From positions 317,208,893 through 317,272,892 of the forward strand of contig JAUPFV010000002.1 of NCBI GenBank assembly GCA_036936605.1: a stretch of DNA of 64,000 bases, read 5' to 3'. Origin of the DNA: Limnanthes douglasii subsp. nivea (taxonomy: Eukaryota > Streptophyta > Magnoliopsida > Brassicales > Limnanthaceae). Of this stretch, positions 31,030 to 41,559 are shown in pieces (the stretch's first letter is position 1; every line of letters starts with the position of its first letter). Below the pieces are notes generated by a model, which was given only the letters and a program-made list of their open reading frames with translations, did no database searches and was not told where the DNA came from. The position numbers and the translations under genes are program-made.

Positions 31030-32420
31030 AGGATATATGTCGCCAAAGAGATCCATGCGCAGGAAGTACACTCTTCCAATCGCAGAACTAGTCGATTGGG
31101 AGGAGATAAACTACTGATTCAACCAGATGGGTGAACAGATGAATTCACTGGGAGACCAGATAAGGGGCGTACATTAGACTATACATAGGTTGTTGAATAA
31201 CCAAACCATAAAATTTCGAGCTCCAGATTCGAGCAACCAGCCTTCAGGATCTAAGAGAGAGACCTGTCGCGAGCAGAATCCATTTGCTCTTTGGAGGAAA
31301 CAAGGAAGAGGTTAATATTACCCCTACACCTGTCGTGAATAGATTTTTAAGAAGCAGTCAGCGAGAGATTTCGATCAACAATCCAGCAACCGATGATAAT
31401 CAAGACTTAGACTTGCTATCCCAAAGTTCCACGGGGTCTCGAACTGGAGAATTTTTTAGATTGAATCGCATTGATTGAAAAAATCCTTGATTTCAAGGAG
31501 GTTTCATATGTAAAACGGGTACAGTTGGTTACAACTAAGTTATGAGGTTGAGCTGCATCTTGGTGGCAACAATTAAATCCTACCAGGTCTAGGCAAGGTT
31601 AGCCACAAATAAAACCTTGGCTAAATTTGTGAAACACTTGAGGGCTTCGTTTTTTCCTTACAATTATGCACGTATAATGTACCAACAGTTCCAAAACCTT
31701 AAACAAGGTTCAAGAACTGTAGATGAATACACGAACGATTTTTTTCAAGTTGCAGCCGTGTAGATATTAATGATTTGGCATATCAATTAGTAACTTGCTA
31801 CATAGGTTGGATGAGACAATACTTTCAGGACCACCTGAATATGTTTGACCATGTGAATGCGTCTGAAGCACATCAACACGAACTGTATCTGGAGAAAGCC
31901 CTTTTATGAAGGCCTTATGGAGGAGATACTGCCAGGATAACACCAATAACATTTCTAAAAAGAACAGTTCCAGGTCTTAACTCAATAATACCAACTACCG
32001 CCCCTATTCGTGCATGTGCTAACTCATAGATCTCTAGTCGCACAAGTACTTCCTCGCATATCAGGTGCTATCATTGTCACGAACTAGGGCATGTTGCTTT
32101 ACAATGTCCAAATTTGAAACAACAACCATAACAATTAAGGGGTTTGTTCACCAGAGTTGCTGATTTCGATCTGGAAGGTGAACTAAAGTTTGATGAGGAG
32201 CTGGAGGATGTTGTTGATGAGGTTCAGACAAACCAGATTACTGGAGGAGATATTGGACATGCATTGATTTTAAAACATGTATGTTTAATTCCTAAGGCAA
32301 GAGGTGAAGGGGATGATTGGTTGCGAGAACGTGATTTTCGAAGAAGCTGTGTAGAAGTTGGCCCTGAAAACAGAAGACCACCCCAACCCCTACAAACTTG
32401 CCTGGTTAAATAAAGGTAGT
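31030..32420 (+). pseudogene. G2 gag with CCHC zinc knuckle
   Basis: The region opens near 31036 with a methionine and a basic stretch (MSPKRSMRRKYTLPIAELVD). The gag core is readable in pieces, for example AYQLVTCYIGWMRQYFQDHL (about 31775-31840) and QHELYLEKALL. The zinc knuckle CYHCHELGHVALQC at 32066-32107 is intact (C-x2-C-x4-H-x4-C) and would bind the element RNA. After one stop an open stretch follows (32144-32413), acidic and then basic, leading into the protease. Frame changes before the knuckle. Confidence 0.8.
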
Positions 32421-33830
32421 GAAGTAATAATCTCTAAAAGATGTAAAGTGTCTTTCTTTGTCGGTAACTATGAAGATAAAGCGTGATGTAATGTTATTAC
32501 TATGGATGTTTGTCACTTATTGCTAGGCTGACCATGGCAATACGATATAAGTTTCATGTACGATGGTAGAAAAAAACCGATATAATTTCATATGAATAAC
32601 ATTAGATTCATATTAACATCATCTAAAAAGGTATCTCCAAAACCTGAACTTGTTGTATCATAGGATTCAAGTAAGAACGTTTTAGCTCGTAAATCATTTA
32701 TAGAGCATGCTAGTGATACATATTCATTGGTGGTTAAAGAATATAATGATGATCCATTTGTTGGGATACCTAAGCGCGTTTACCCGCTATTATTACAATT
32801 TGCTATTGTTTTCCCTATAATATTCCTGCATGTCTTCCTCTATTAAGAGACATCCAACACCAGATTGACCTAGTATCGAGTTCTAGCCTGCTAAATCGGC
32901 CACACTACCGGATGAGTCCGAAGGAGTATGAGGAGCTTCGCATACAGGTGAAAGAAAAATTGAGTAAAAACCATAAACGTGAGCGCATAAGTCCTTGTGT
33001 GGTTGCAGCAATACTAACATAAAAAATGATGGCTCAATGAGGATGTGTATGGATAGCCAGACTATCAACAAAATTACATTTAGGTATCGGTTTCCTATCC
33101 ATCGACTTGATGATTTCCAGGATCGGTTGAATGGTGCTACAGTGTTTACGAAACTAGATTTGAAGAGTGGATATCATCATACTCGTATTCGTAAGGGAGA
33201 TGAGTGAAAGATAGCCTTTAAGACAAGAGAAGGTTTGTTTGAGTGGATGGTCATGCCATTAGACTTTTCCAATGCTCCTAGCACGTTTTTTAGGGTTATG
33301 AACCAGGTATTTTGTCTCTTCATTGAAAAAATTTAGCTGCGTACTTTGACAATATTTTGATATATAGTACTACGAAGGAGCTGCACCTCCATCACTTACG
33401 AGAAGTATTGGTTGTTTTGAGGCAAGAGGATATTTATGAGCGACTCGAAAAGTGTTCATTTATGACAAATTCAATTATATTCCTTTGGTATGTTGTTTTA
33501 AAGGATTGTTTGTCAGTGGGTAAGTCGAAGGTAGAAATAGTGCGTGACTGACCTATACATACTTCTATCACAAAAGTACGTTCTTTTCATGGGTTGCTTT
33601 CATTCTACAGAAGGTTCAACTATAACTTCGGTACTATCATGACTCCTATTATAGAATGTATGAAGGGAAAGATATTTTACTGGACCCTTGAAAAAACTAA
33701 TGTGTTTGAAGATATTAAAGTAAGACTGATAATTGCACCTATTTTGTTTCTACTTGATTATTCTATAGGGTTTGAACTGCATGACGATGCGTCTGGACTC
33801 GGTATTGGAGCTGTACTTAGCGAATAAGGC
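32421..33830 (+). pseudogene. G2 protease remnant and reverse transcriptase
   Basis: Protease: only VMLLLWMFVTYC-like fragments and the LLGxPWQYD equivalent (32523-32545) remain. Reverse transcriptase: LRDIQHQIDLVSSSSLLNRP then HYRMSPKEYEELRIQV (32840-32955), [20 protein letters not shown] then [14 protein letters not shown] (33095-33207), [20 protein letters not shown] (about 33225-33285), YFDNILIYSTTKE (33342-33378), then [29 protein letters not shown] keeps the first catalytic aspartate, but the YFDD pair reads YFDN, losing the second. Stops also interrupt the frame. Confidence 0.85.
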
Positions 33831-34260
33831 CGACCTGTAGCCTACTTCGGTGAGAGTTAAGTGGTTCAAAACTCAATTGCAGCATATATGACAATGAGTT
33901 TTATGCAGTGGTGCGAGATTTGAATCAATAGAGTTCATACTTGGCATATAACGACTTTTTATTGTACAATGACCATGATTCTTTGGAGCATCTTCAGAGT
34001 CTGGAGACGCTCTCTTCATGACATGCGCGTTGGGCAGAATTTACTCAACAATTTAACTTTTCTATCAAGCACACGCTATGGGCTATTAACCGCGTAAGGA
34101 GAAGTTGTGTGATTATTCGTATGATTATTCGTATGGAATGAGAAGTTGTGAGATTTGATATGATGAAATATCTCCAAGCTACCGATCCATATTTTGGTAT
34201 TATTCTAGAGGACGTGAGATTTGATATGGTTACCTCTTCAAAAGTAATTACTCTGTATTT
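33831..34260 (+). pseudogene. G2 RNase H
   Basis: After DDASGLGIGAVLSE (33780-33827) and a stop come RPVAYFGES, NDFLLYNDHDSLEHLQSLET (about 33945-34010; canonical FVLYTDHQALKYLNSQ), HARWAEFTQQFNFSIKHT (about 34022-34075) and NRV (canonical GALNRVADALSR). This is the RNase H of the gypsy polyprotein. Several stops and shifts. Confidence 0.75.
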
Positions 34261-35352
34261 TTAGGGAACTTTGAGATTACTGATTGTGCATGAGAGACAC
34301 AACGAAGGGCATGGTGATAGAGATCCAATCCTTCACTATATATCAAGTCAGTTCTTATGGCTGTATTTGAGTAGAGATGTTATCCGTTTTGTAGCTGGCT
34401 GTCAAGTTTGTCAGATGGAAAAAGGCACATCCTCTAACGCATGTCTATACTTACCACTCATAATACCAGAGGGACCGTGTCGAAGCGTCAGCATGAATTT
34501 CATCTTTGGACTGTTGAGAACGCAGAGAGGTAACAATTCTATTTTTTTGTTAGTTGACAAATTGACTAAGATGGCCCATTTTATTGCCTGCAATAAAACC
34601 ACGGATGTTGTGAATGTTGCTAATTTATACTTCTGAGAGGTCTACCTCTTACATGGCCTACCCGTGAATATTGTGTTACATTGTGATACGCGGTTCGTCG
34701 GACACTTTTGAAGGAGTTTGTGGCGTCTTACAAACACAAAACTGAGTTTTAGCAATGCGTATCACCCACAAACCATATAGTCAAACCGAGGTAACTAATT
34801 GCACGTTAGGAAACATGTTACATACAGAGGTTTCCATGAACTTGAAAGTATGACATTCTCACCTTTATCACATTGAATTTGCCTACAACAGACACCACAA
34901 GCGAATTACTGAGTATAGGCCTTCATGGTAGTCAATGGTTATAACCCATTTCCTAACTCTTGACAAGGTTCCAGCCATGCTGGAGACCAGCATCACTGAT
35001 CAATAGGTGATCAATGAGAACATGAGAAAAAACCTTGAGGATACCACTCAAAAGTACAAGGTTGTCGCTGATAATTAGCACTGCCTGGTGGAGTTTACAG
35101 TAGGAGATTTTGTGTGGGAAGTTTTGACCATAGATTGCTATCCTCCACATGAATACAACAAACTAATTGTAAGAAAGGTAGGTACGTTTGAAATCATTGT
35201 GAAAATTAATCCCAATGCATACAGGTTAAAGGTATCCAGCCACATGAAGACCATGACGTCTTCAACGTGAAGCACCTGGTACCATTTACCAATGGCGCTG
35301 AGGATAATGAAGTTGAGAATTCATGGGCGAATTCTTCTAAAGAATGAGAGGA
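34261..35352 (+). pseudogene. G2 integrase
   Basis: An open 121-codon stretch (34271-34636) holds the zinc region (HNEGHGDRDPILHYIS ... FVAGCQVCQMEKGTSS) and the start of the core (VSMNFIFGLLRTQRGNNSIF then LLVDKLTKMAHFIACNKTT). MNFIFGL replaces MDFVLGL, so the first catalytic aspartate is Asn. The second block is degraded (VLHCDTRFVGHF, about 34670-34700) and AYHPQTI stands for AYHPQTDGQTE. The C-terminal part (35088-35340) reads VGDFVWEVLTIDCYPPHEYN, INPNAYRLKV and DVFNVKHLVPF and runs on into the 3' LTR. Confidence 0.85.
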
Positions 35353-35891
35353 TGGTGTAGTTGCACAAGCTCATGACCATATGGTCATTTTGGACAAACG
35401 GGCTGTATTTGGCGCTTAGTTATCCGAATCAGGTGACGCGACTACTCAAATCGAGCACGTCAAGAAGCCTAATGAATTTTAGAAGTATGACGGGTCAAGA
35501 AACGAGGTTTATTTAGGGCTCAATTATCTGAATAAGGCCCAAAATCCACATATTAGGCCGTATTTTTGATGTTTTCGTTATTAGTCTACATTTTCTTAAT
35601 TTTGTTAGATTTAATTAAAATAGTTAACCAGCTCCAATAGCTTTGAAATTTGGCTGAGATTTATTTTATACTGTGAGAAACAATATTAAATTTTGGCGTA
35701 GGATTTCGAGCACTTCTATAAAAGGCTCCCAAACCCTATTTTTGTTGTTCAGACTTTTTGAATCAAATTTGAGATTGTTTTTCTCTAAGTCTCCTATACT
35801 CTAACATAAGGTTAGGGTTTATCCACTGCTTCGTTTTTCTCTTCTTGATTTCTTACAGTTGACGACTCTGTTTTTACATTAGTCACCATCA
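35353..35891 (+). repeat. G2 3' LTR (contains the end of the polyprotein frame)
   Basis: Preceded by the purine tract AAAGAATGAGAGGA. The frame from the integrase passes across the border and stays coding-like for 44 codons of the LTR (to about 35485), interrupted by TAG at 35417-35419 and 35480-35482. At the aligned places the 5' LTR has CGG (30532-30534) and TGG (30595-30597). Ends GTCACCATCA at 35891, after which K4 resumes. Confidence 0.85.
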
Positions 35892-36580
35892 TATATCACC
35901 ACTATTTCTAATCCTACTAGCGTGTTTACGTCAATGTCTCACACATGTTTATCATCATTCTTATATTTTAGGTATTCCTTCATCTTTGTGGATTTTAGAT
36001 TCTGACGCACCTCGTTATATGTCACCTTACATGTTGTAATTTGTTTCCTTGTCTCCTATTTCACCCATATATGTTTCGTCTATCAGTGCTACATCAATAT
36101 TAGTATAGGGTGTTGGTTCATTGATAACCCCTCATATATCGCTCCTTGATGTGTATTATGTTTCAAACCAATCTTTTGAATCTTGTTTCGGCTAGTTGAT
36201 TATGTAAATATGTCAATTATATATGATTTTATAATTTTGTTTATGTTGTACATGATCAACGTACTAAGAAAGTGATTGGGATAAGCCACAAATTGGGAGA
36301 CTGTTATGTTTCGAATAAAGTCAAAGTCAGCAATGTTGCTGCTTCAAGTGTTGATTTTCCTTTGTTTCATTTGATTACTTTATCATCTGAATTTTATCAT
36401 TTGCATTCCCGTTTTGGACATGTATCCACATCACGTTTAAATTTTTTAGTCTCTACATGTGTTTTAGGTCAGTTAAACACCTATAATATATCTAATTGTA
36501 GTGGTTGTAAACTAGAAATTGTTTACGCTTTATTGTTTAATTAAATTGTATTTTCTTAAATTTATCCTTTCATATTATCT
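35892..36580 (+). pseudogene. K4 protease and gag-pre-integrase region
   Basis: LWILDSDAPRYMSPYML (about 35978-36030) corresponds to the copia protease site WILDSGASRHMTP, with DSG changed to DSD. GVGSLITPHISLLDVYYVSN (about 36108-36170) follows. The pre-integrase domain is open from 36272 to 36544: KVIGISHKLGDCYVSN, YHLHSRFGHVSTSRLNFL, ISNCSGCKLEIVYALLFN. Confidence 0.85.
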
Positions 36581-37270
36581 ATTTTGATGTATGAGGTTCA
36601 TCTCTCATTTCCAAAAAAGATCGTTCGCCTATTATGTATCTTTTATTGATAATTATACTCGATACTTATTGGTTTATCGTGTGAAACAAATGTCAGAGTT
36701 CTTTGGATATTTATAGAAAATTTAGAGCACTTGTTAAGACTCAACATTATGTTGTGATAAAGTACTTCATGTATGACTTAGAAGGTTAATATACCTTTAA
36801 TGATTTCACTAAGTTATTCATATTTGATGGTATCATACATTAGTCATCTTGTACTGACATCCCTCGACATAATGATATTGCAGAAAGAAAACATCGTCAC
36901 CTTGTTGAGACTGCTTATTCTTTGCTTGTATCTACCGAAGTTCTTCATATTTTTTTAGAAAATAAATTTTGATTATTTTACATGTGATTAATCAAATTCC
37001 CATTATACATAATTCAGGCATGTCTCCCTTTCAGAAGTTATACGGACAACCTCCAGATTATTATTCCTTACAAGTGTTTGGATGTACGTATTTATCCTTC
37101 ATCCTCATGTAGAATGCAACAAATTAGGTCATAAAACAACTATATATGTTTTTCTACGTTATAGTGTTACATAGAAATGTTATCATTGCTTTGATCCTAC
37201 TAGTCAGAAGTTATATGTATCTCGACATGTCACATTTCTTGAGCTTATTTTGTTTACACAATTTGGCTTT
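36581..37270 (+). pseudogene. K4 integrase
   Basis: Readable blocks: YVSFIDNYTRYLLVYRVKQM (about 36630-36695; canonical FIDDYSRYTWVY), KYFMYDLEGxYTFNDFTKLF (about 36758-36820; canonical RSDxGGEYTS), IFDGIIHxSSCTDIPRHNDI then AERKHRHLVETAYSLL (about 36820-36930; the ERKHRHLVETARSLL phrase holding the catalytic glutamate), and QVFGCTYLSF. The second aspartate block reads YDLEG. Stops throughout. Confidence 0.85.
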
Positions 37271-38240
37271 ATTTATCAGATGTACGAGTGCATAATGGAT
37301 TATTTAATCTCTATATGTAGATGATATGATCATTACATGTGATGATATTGATGGCATTGAGGCACTAAAATGCGATTTAGCTCGTTGGTTTGCGATGAAA
37401 AATTCGGGACTGTTATATTATTTTTTATGTATTAAGGTGGCTTAGTCTCATAATGGTTATGTCATTTCTCACATAATATATATATATATATATATATGAT
37501 TTATTTGAGCAAGTGTGAATTTCTGAGACGACAAACATCCATCTTGAAACCAGTGTTTAGTATTCTCAAACTTATGGTGTTCCTTTATCAGATCCGACTC
37601 TATATCCTACTCTTGTTGGGAGCTTGGTTTATCTTACAATTATTCGATGAGATATAACTCATTATGTTCATGTGGTTAGTTAGTTTGTTACTGCTCTTAC
37701 TTCTGTGCACTAAAGAGTTGTTCTTCGTATATTCAGATATCTTTGTGACACTCAGGTCCAAATTTTTTTGTTTTCTTCGACTTTTTCACTTGACATGCGT
37801 GCCTATAGTGATGTTGTTTGAGACAGTGATCTTCATGACCAAGTCCGCTACTGGTGTCTGTGTTTTTCTTGGAGATATGTTAATCTCATGGAAAATCAAG
37901 AAACAAGATGTTGCTCCTAGATCATCAATTGAGATTGAGTACCGTTCTATAACATTAACTACATGTGAGATGTTTTTGTTATGATGGCTTCTTGCAGATA
38001 TGAAAGTTAACATTACTAAGCTCTCTTCCTTACATTGTAATAACAAAAGCGCCATGCTAATAGCAAAGAATTCTGTTTTTTTACGAAATGACGAAAAACG
38101 TTGAAATTGATTATCCCTCCACTCGTCATCATCTTCATATCGACAACATCTCATTTTTATATGTTCCATCAGCTTTGCAAATTATTGATATCTACCCTAT
38201 ATATAAATATGAATGTTGTATTTTCTACCATTTTTTTAGC
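37271..38240 (+). pseudogene. K4 reverse transcriptase (part) and RNase H
   Basis: [20 protein letters not shown] (37311-37370) keeps the catalytic aspartate pair. [20 protein letters not shown] (37380-37435) matches L...F.MKDLG.L.YFLGI. A (TA)n tract at 37476-37498 has expanded within the frame. RNase H follows: AYSDVV.DSDLHDQ (37800), [20 protein letters not shown] then [20 protein letters not shown] (37858-37980) and LHCNNKSAMLIAKNSVF (38030-38080). The early part of the reverse transcriptase is missing, so there is an internal deletion near 37250. Confidence 0.85.
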
Positions 38241-38318
38241 ATACCCTTTTCCTAAAGGGTTTTGATTTATTGTCAAACCACCTCCTACATAATTACATTC
38301 ATTTACACTTTATACTAG

Positions 38319-39420
38319 GGATGATAATTTTTTCCAAACACGCGGGTACTCGAGTCGAGCCGATCAGATTGGATGGATTGTGAGTTTAAAAAATTTCTCA
38401 CAGATGGGTCTTGTGTTTGAAAATTTACTACCCGCCGGGTTTGGGATGGGTTATGGGTTTAAGAAATTTCTCACGGGTATTTAACCCGAACCCGATCCAC
38501 TGGGTAATACCCGACGGGTACCCGTAAATTAATATTATATAAAAAATATTAATTATTTAAGATTATTTATCAAAATTTAAAATAAAATTACTAATATTAT
38601 TATTTGTATTATGTAATACCAAAAATAATTTATTGTTTGTTAATATATATATATATATAATATATTTTGAAAAATATTATATAACATTTAAACATTAAAT
38701 TTGAATTTTCAATTTTTTTTTAAAATATTTTGTTCTTTTTCTCAGCAAAACTGAGAATAATAATTATATTTTGAAAAATATCATCTACATTTAAACAAAA
38801 TATTATCTACTTATTGTTAATTATAGTATATTTTGAAAAATATCATTGGACATTTAAATATCGAATTTGATTTTCAATTTCTTTTAAAAAAAAATTATTT
38901 TCTAGTTTAATAATATTAATAATTAAATTAAAAAAATTACTAGCATATACCAAAACCATACATTAATTATTAATAGATTATAAAATATTCGATAATCATC
39001 ACTAGATACCATATATTTTGAACTTATGGTGATTTTTTGTTTATGTAATAGTTTGAAATATGAGAAGTTATTATCTATTATAAGTTTTTTTATGTTTTAA
39101 TTTATGAAATTTTTTATAATTATATATAAAACTTTTCAATAACGAAGGTGAACGAGGTTGGAGTGTTTTTGTTATCGAATTGGTTTATTGGATAATTTTC
39201 CAATAGGTATTTCACCAACGAGAAATTATTACCCGCGAGTAGTTTTTTAAAAGAAAAAAAATCATAGCTTTCATGGGTATCCGCGGGTGAGTACCCGAAT
39301 CCAACGAATTCGAATGTGAAAAAAATATTGCTACTCGACGGAGACATGTTAGAATATGGATTTATAAAAATATAGATAAAATTGATAAGGATTTAGCTAT
39401 AAATATATCCATCCCAACCC
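38319..39420. mobile_element. T1: GGGTACCCG-rich non-autonomous element, probable DNA transposon relic
   Basis: The left end starts CTAGGGATGATAATTTTTTCC, followed by a block rich in ACCCG and CGGGT words (GACGGGTACCCG near 38512). The right end (about 39230-39420) repeats such words (GTATCCGCGGGTGAGTACCC) and closes with CATCCCAACCC, a rough inverse of TAGGGATG. The middle about 600 bases is very AT-rich. The architecture, G+C-rich terminal blocks with TAGGGATG / CATCCCTA-like inverted ends, is that of a widespread plant non-autonomous repeat. No transposase ORF; superfamily not assigned. Confidence 0.55.
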
Positions 39421-39643
39421 ATTACCCCCTATAAAATAGGTATTGGAGTTTTGCATATTTGATTTATTTTGGTTCCTTCGTTAGCAAATGTTATAAAGAT
39501 TTTTTCTTTTAAATGTTTTGTTATATCATTTTTGGTAGTGAAGTTTTGTAAATCAATAAAATAGGAAGTGATTGATTTCGTATTTAATTGATAGAACATA
39601 GATTGATTTGAAAAAGAAAATCAAATGGATCGATTTATTAAAG

Positions 39644-39654
39644 AGGTAAAGAGT
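39644..39654. repeat. SINE target-site duplication (left)
   Basis: AGGTAAAGAGT here is repeated exactly at 39884-39894 after the A-rich tail of the SINE. Outer bases are also similar (AAAG versus AAAA). An 11-base or longer duplication is typical of LINE-mediated SINE insertion. Confidence 0.85.
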
Positions 39655-39883
39655 CGTCAATGGTTAGCCGAGTTAGTTGAGTATGGCATTTTTATGATCA
39701 AAATGTCATGAGTTCGAGTCTCTCTATATACCCTTTCTCGGCTGAGCCTGTCACTTTATGTGGTTTACCTTCTGGCGTTGGTTTGCAGGCTATCGCGTCA
39801 GACTGAAGGTTTATCCTGTGCGCACTCATTGCACTCTGAGCAGCGGCTGCGTGTTCCCTCCGAAAAAAATAATAATAATAAAA
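39655..39883 (+). mobile_element. tRNA-derived SINE, Au-like, apparently full length
   Basis: The head GGTTAGCCGAGTTAGTTGAG (39663-39682) resembles a tRNA A box (TAGCCGAGTTAG against TRGCNNAGYNGG), and AGTTCGAGTCT (about 39711) a B box (GGTTCGANTCC), about 45 bases apart. The body includes GGTTTACC, GGTTTGCAGGCTATCGCGT, CCTGTGCGCACTCATTGC and AGCGGCTGCGTG, which I associate with the Au SINE family of flowering plants (from memory). The tail is A-rich with (AAT)n. It is about 229 bases and is flanked by the 11-base duplication. Transcribed by RNA polymerase III and moved by LINE enzymes when active. Confidence 0.85.
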
Positions 39884-39894
39884 AGGTAAAGAGT

Positions 39895-40809
39895 ATGAAA
39901 TTAGTTCGTGTGTATATATAAATAACATATATGTGTATAAATACTCGCATATTTCTATTTATTTTTTCAAATAACATGAAAAAAGTCTAAACATGTTTTA
40001 AGCTTCAAAGTTACTACGCCATTTTATTGAAAATAATATATAAAGATTTCCGATATACACGTGTATAATAATCAAATTATAATCACGTGATGATTGTATT
40101 TGGACTTAATTGACGACTCAATACTTGTCCTGTTGTATGTATCTATGCGGGGAAGGTTTTGATACAGGAAGGCCACTTTACTTCACTTCCGTATTATATA
40201 TAATTGTTTATTTAAATGTAAATATCTTTTAGAGATCGCGTTTTCAATTAGTAAGAGAACGACAAAGAGCATATGTGTGTACAATAAAGATGACAATTAT
40301 TTTATCTAAGTTTAATGAGTGATACTTTTATATATATTATAACCTTATAATGGTTCAACATAATAATATCACTATGGCCGGGGTCCCAATTATTTTGAAG
40401 CACACCAAACAACACGAATTGTATAATTATATAAAATATTACTTTATAGAGAGTAATGCTTAATATTATTCCATTTTATTTTTCATCTCTTACTCTCTAA
40501 ACCTTTCGCGCTGATTATGGCTTCTTCTGCGGTTAAAATCCGAAATATAATAAATGAAAGATGCGAAAGTTTTTATATTACAAAAATCACGCGGTTTGAG
40601 TTACAAAGTTACATAAACTCTATTACGTGAATACTATTTTAAAGAACTTTGATCGTAATTGTGTGATTATTTATATAAGCTATTTTGTAAGACTAGATAA
40701 TTTATCAATAAAAATGCTATTATTTTTTAGGAAAAAAAGTTTTAAAAAAAGTATATAAATTTTTTATTAAGACGAGTTTAATTAAACTAGATCAATTTGG
40801 AATATAATA
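39895..40809. other. AT-rich spacer between the SINE and copia element K5
   Basis: No domain, LTR end or primer site was recognised in about 900 bases. A phrase near 40518 (ATGGCTTCTTCTGCGGTTAA) could begin a short ORF but it is not sustained. The upstream part of K5 (LTR and gag start) may be decayed beyond recognition here. Confidence 0.5.
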
Positions 40810-41559
40810 ATGATTATGTATAAGTTAAAAATAATTGAGCCATATGTGTTATGGAAGATTTTAATGTGCTGCAATCAAGTGCACAGATATTTGTTTAATT
40901 TAAGGCTAAGCGAAGAGATCTGTAGGCATTTGAATGATTCTAATAGAATCATTCTTGAATTGATTGCAGTTAAGGTCAAAGTAGAAGTTGACAATGAGAC
41001 TACAATCCTCTTGATTTCTATATCGATGTTGTACAAATACTTAGTTGACATAATTATCTACGGCGAGGAGTTCTTTATGATGGCCAAGGTTAAAAGTTCC
41101 TTGAACTCAAAGCATCTTCAACGGAATACAGTTTCGAAGGGTGACTCCATAGGTTTCAGATGGAGCATACGAGGTATACAAGGAAAGATAGATTTAGTCA
41201 ATAAGAGAGGAAACTCTTGGTCCAGATGCAAAGCATTTGTGAGTGATTCTAGAGGGAGATGTGATATGTACAAGAAGAAGGGTCATATGAGTAGGAACTA
41301 CACAGAGAAAAGAAAGGGCAATAGTTATCTGAAGGCCGAAGCTGGAGATGTTGCAATTGTTTCACACAAGTATGAGTACGATGATGGTTTAGTAGCTTCT
41401 ACTTGTAGATATAATGACAAGTGGATGTTAAATTTGAGAGCTTCATTTCATATGAATTGCAAGAAAAAATTGTTTGAAAACATAAGATTGTTTGATCATG
41501 AAAATGTCATCCTCAAGAATGACAAATCATATGCTATCAAAGGAATGTGTACCGTTTAA
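40810..41559 (+). pseudogene. K5 gag, knuckle and protease start (249-codon ORF)
   Basis: This is the longest open frame in the retroelement part of the window. It contains the UBN2-type gag segment CRHLNDSNRIILELIAVKVK then LYKYLVDIIIYGEEFFM and SLNSKHLQ (residues about 38-103), a knuckle reading CDMYKKKGHMSRNY (residues about 150-163), where CxxCxxxGHxxxxC has lost two cysteines to Tyr, and KWMLNLRASFHMN (residues about 203-215), where WxLDSGASFHM is expected: the protease aspartate is Asn. It ends with the pre-integrase start. The stop at 41557 is followed by further copia sequence. Confidence 0.85.

Larger units (their letters stand above)
30463..35891 (+). mobile_element. G2: full-length Ty3/gypsy element nested in K4, + strand
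   Basis: A 5429-base element with two LTRs (528 and 539 bases), initiator-Met-like primer site, gag with CCHC knuckle, protease region, reverse transcriptase, RNase H, integrase and a purine tract before the 3' LTR. Integrase phrases such as GTSSNACLYLPLIIPEGP and NPNAYRLKV and the reading frame that enters the 3' LTR are reminiscent of chromoviruses of the CRM kind; that lineage call is inference. Target duplication not exact (AATAA before, TATAT after). Many stops: inactive. Confidence 0.9.
29138..38240 (+). mobile_element. K4: Ty1/copia element split by gypsy element G2, + strand
   Basis: Left part (29138-30462): short LTR, primer-binding site and gag. Right part (35892-38240): protease, pre-integrase, integrase, reverse transcriptase and RNase H. 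The protein order resumes without loss on either side of G2, proving that G2 inserted into an existing K4. No 3' LTR was found; the element ends in RNase-H-tail sequence near 38200 before a different repeat begins. Heavily decayed. Confidence 0.85.

Noticed and set aside
37786..38169. 127-codon antisense ORF in K4
   Set aside because: Opposite the K4 RNase H ([20 protein letters not shown]), which explains the sequence; no independent feature.
39663..39730. Possible tRNA gene from A-box and B-box-like motifs
   Set aside because: No cloverleaf, anticodon stem or mature 3' end can be drawn, and the following body, A-rich tail and target duplications identify a SINE.
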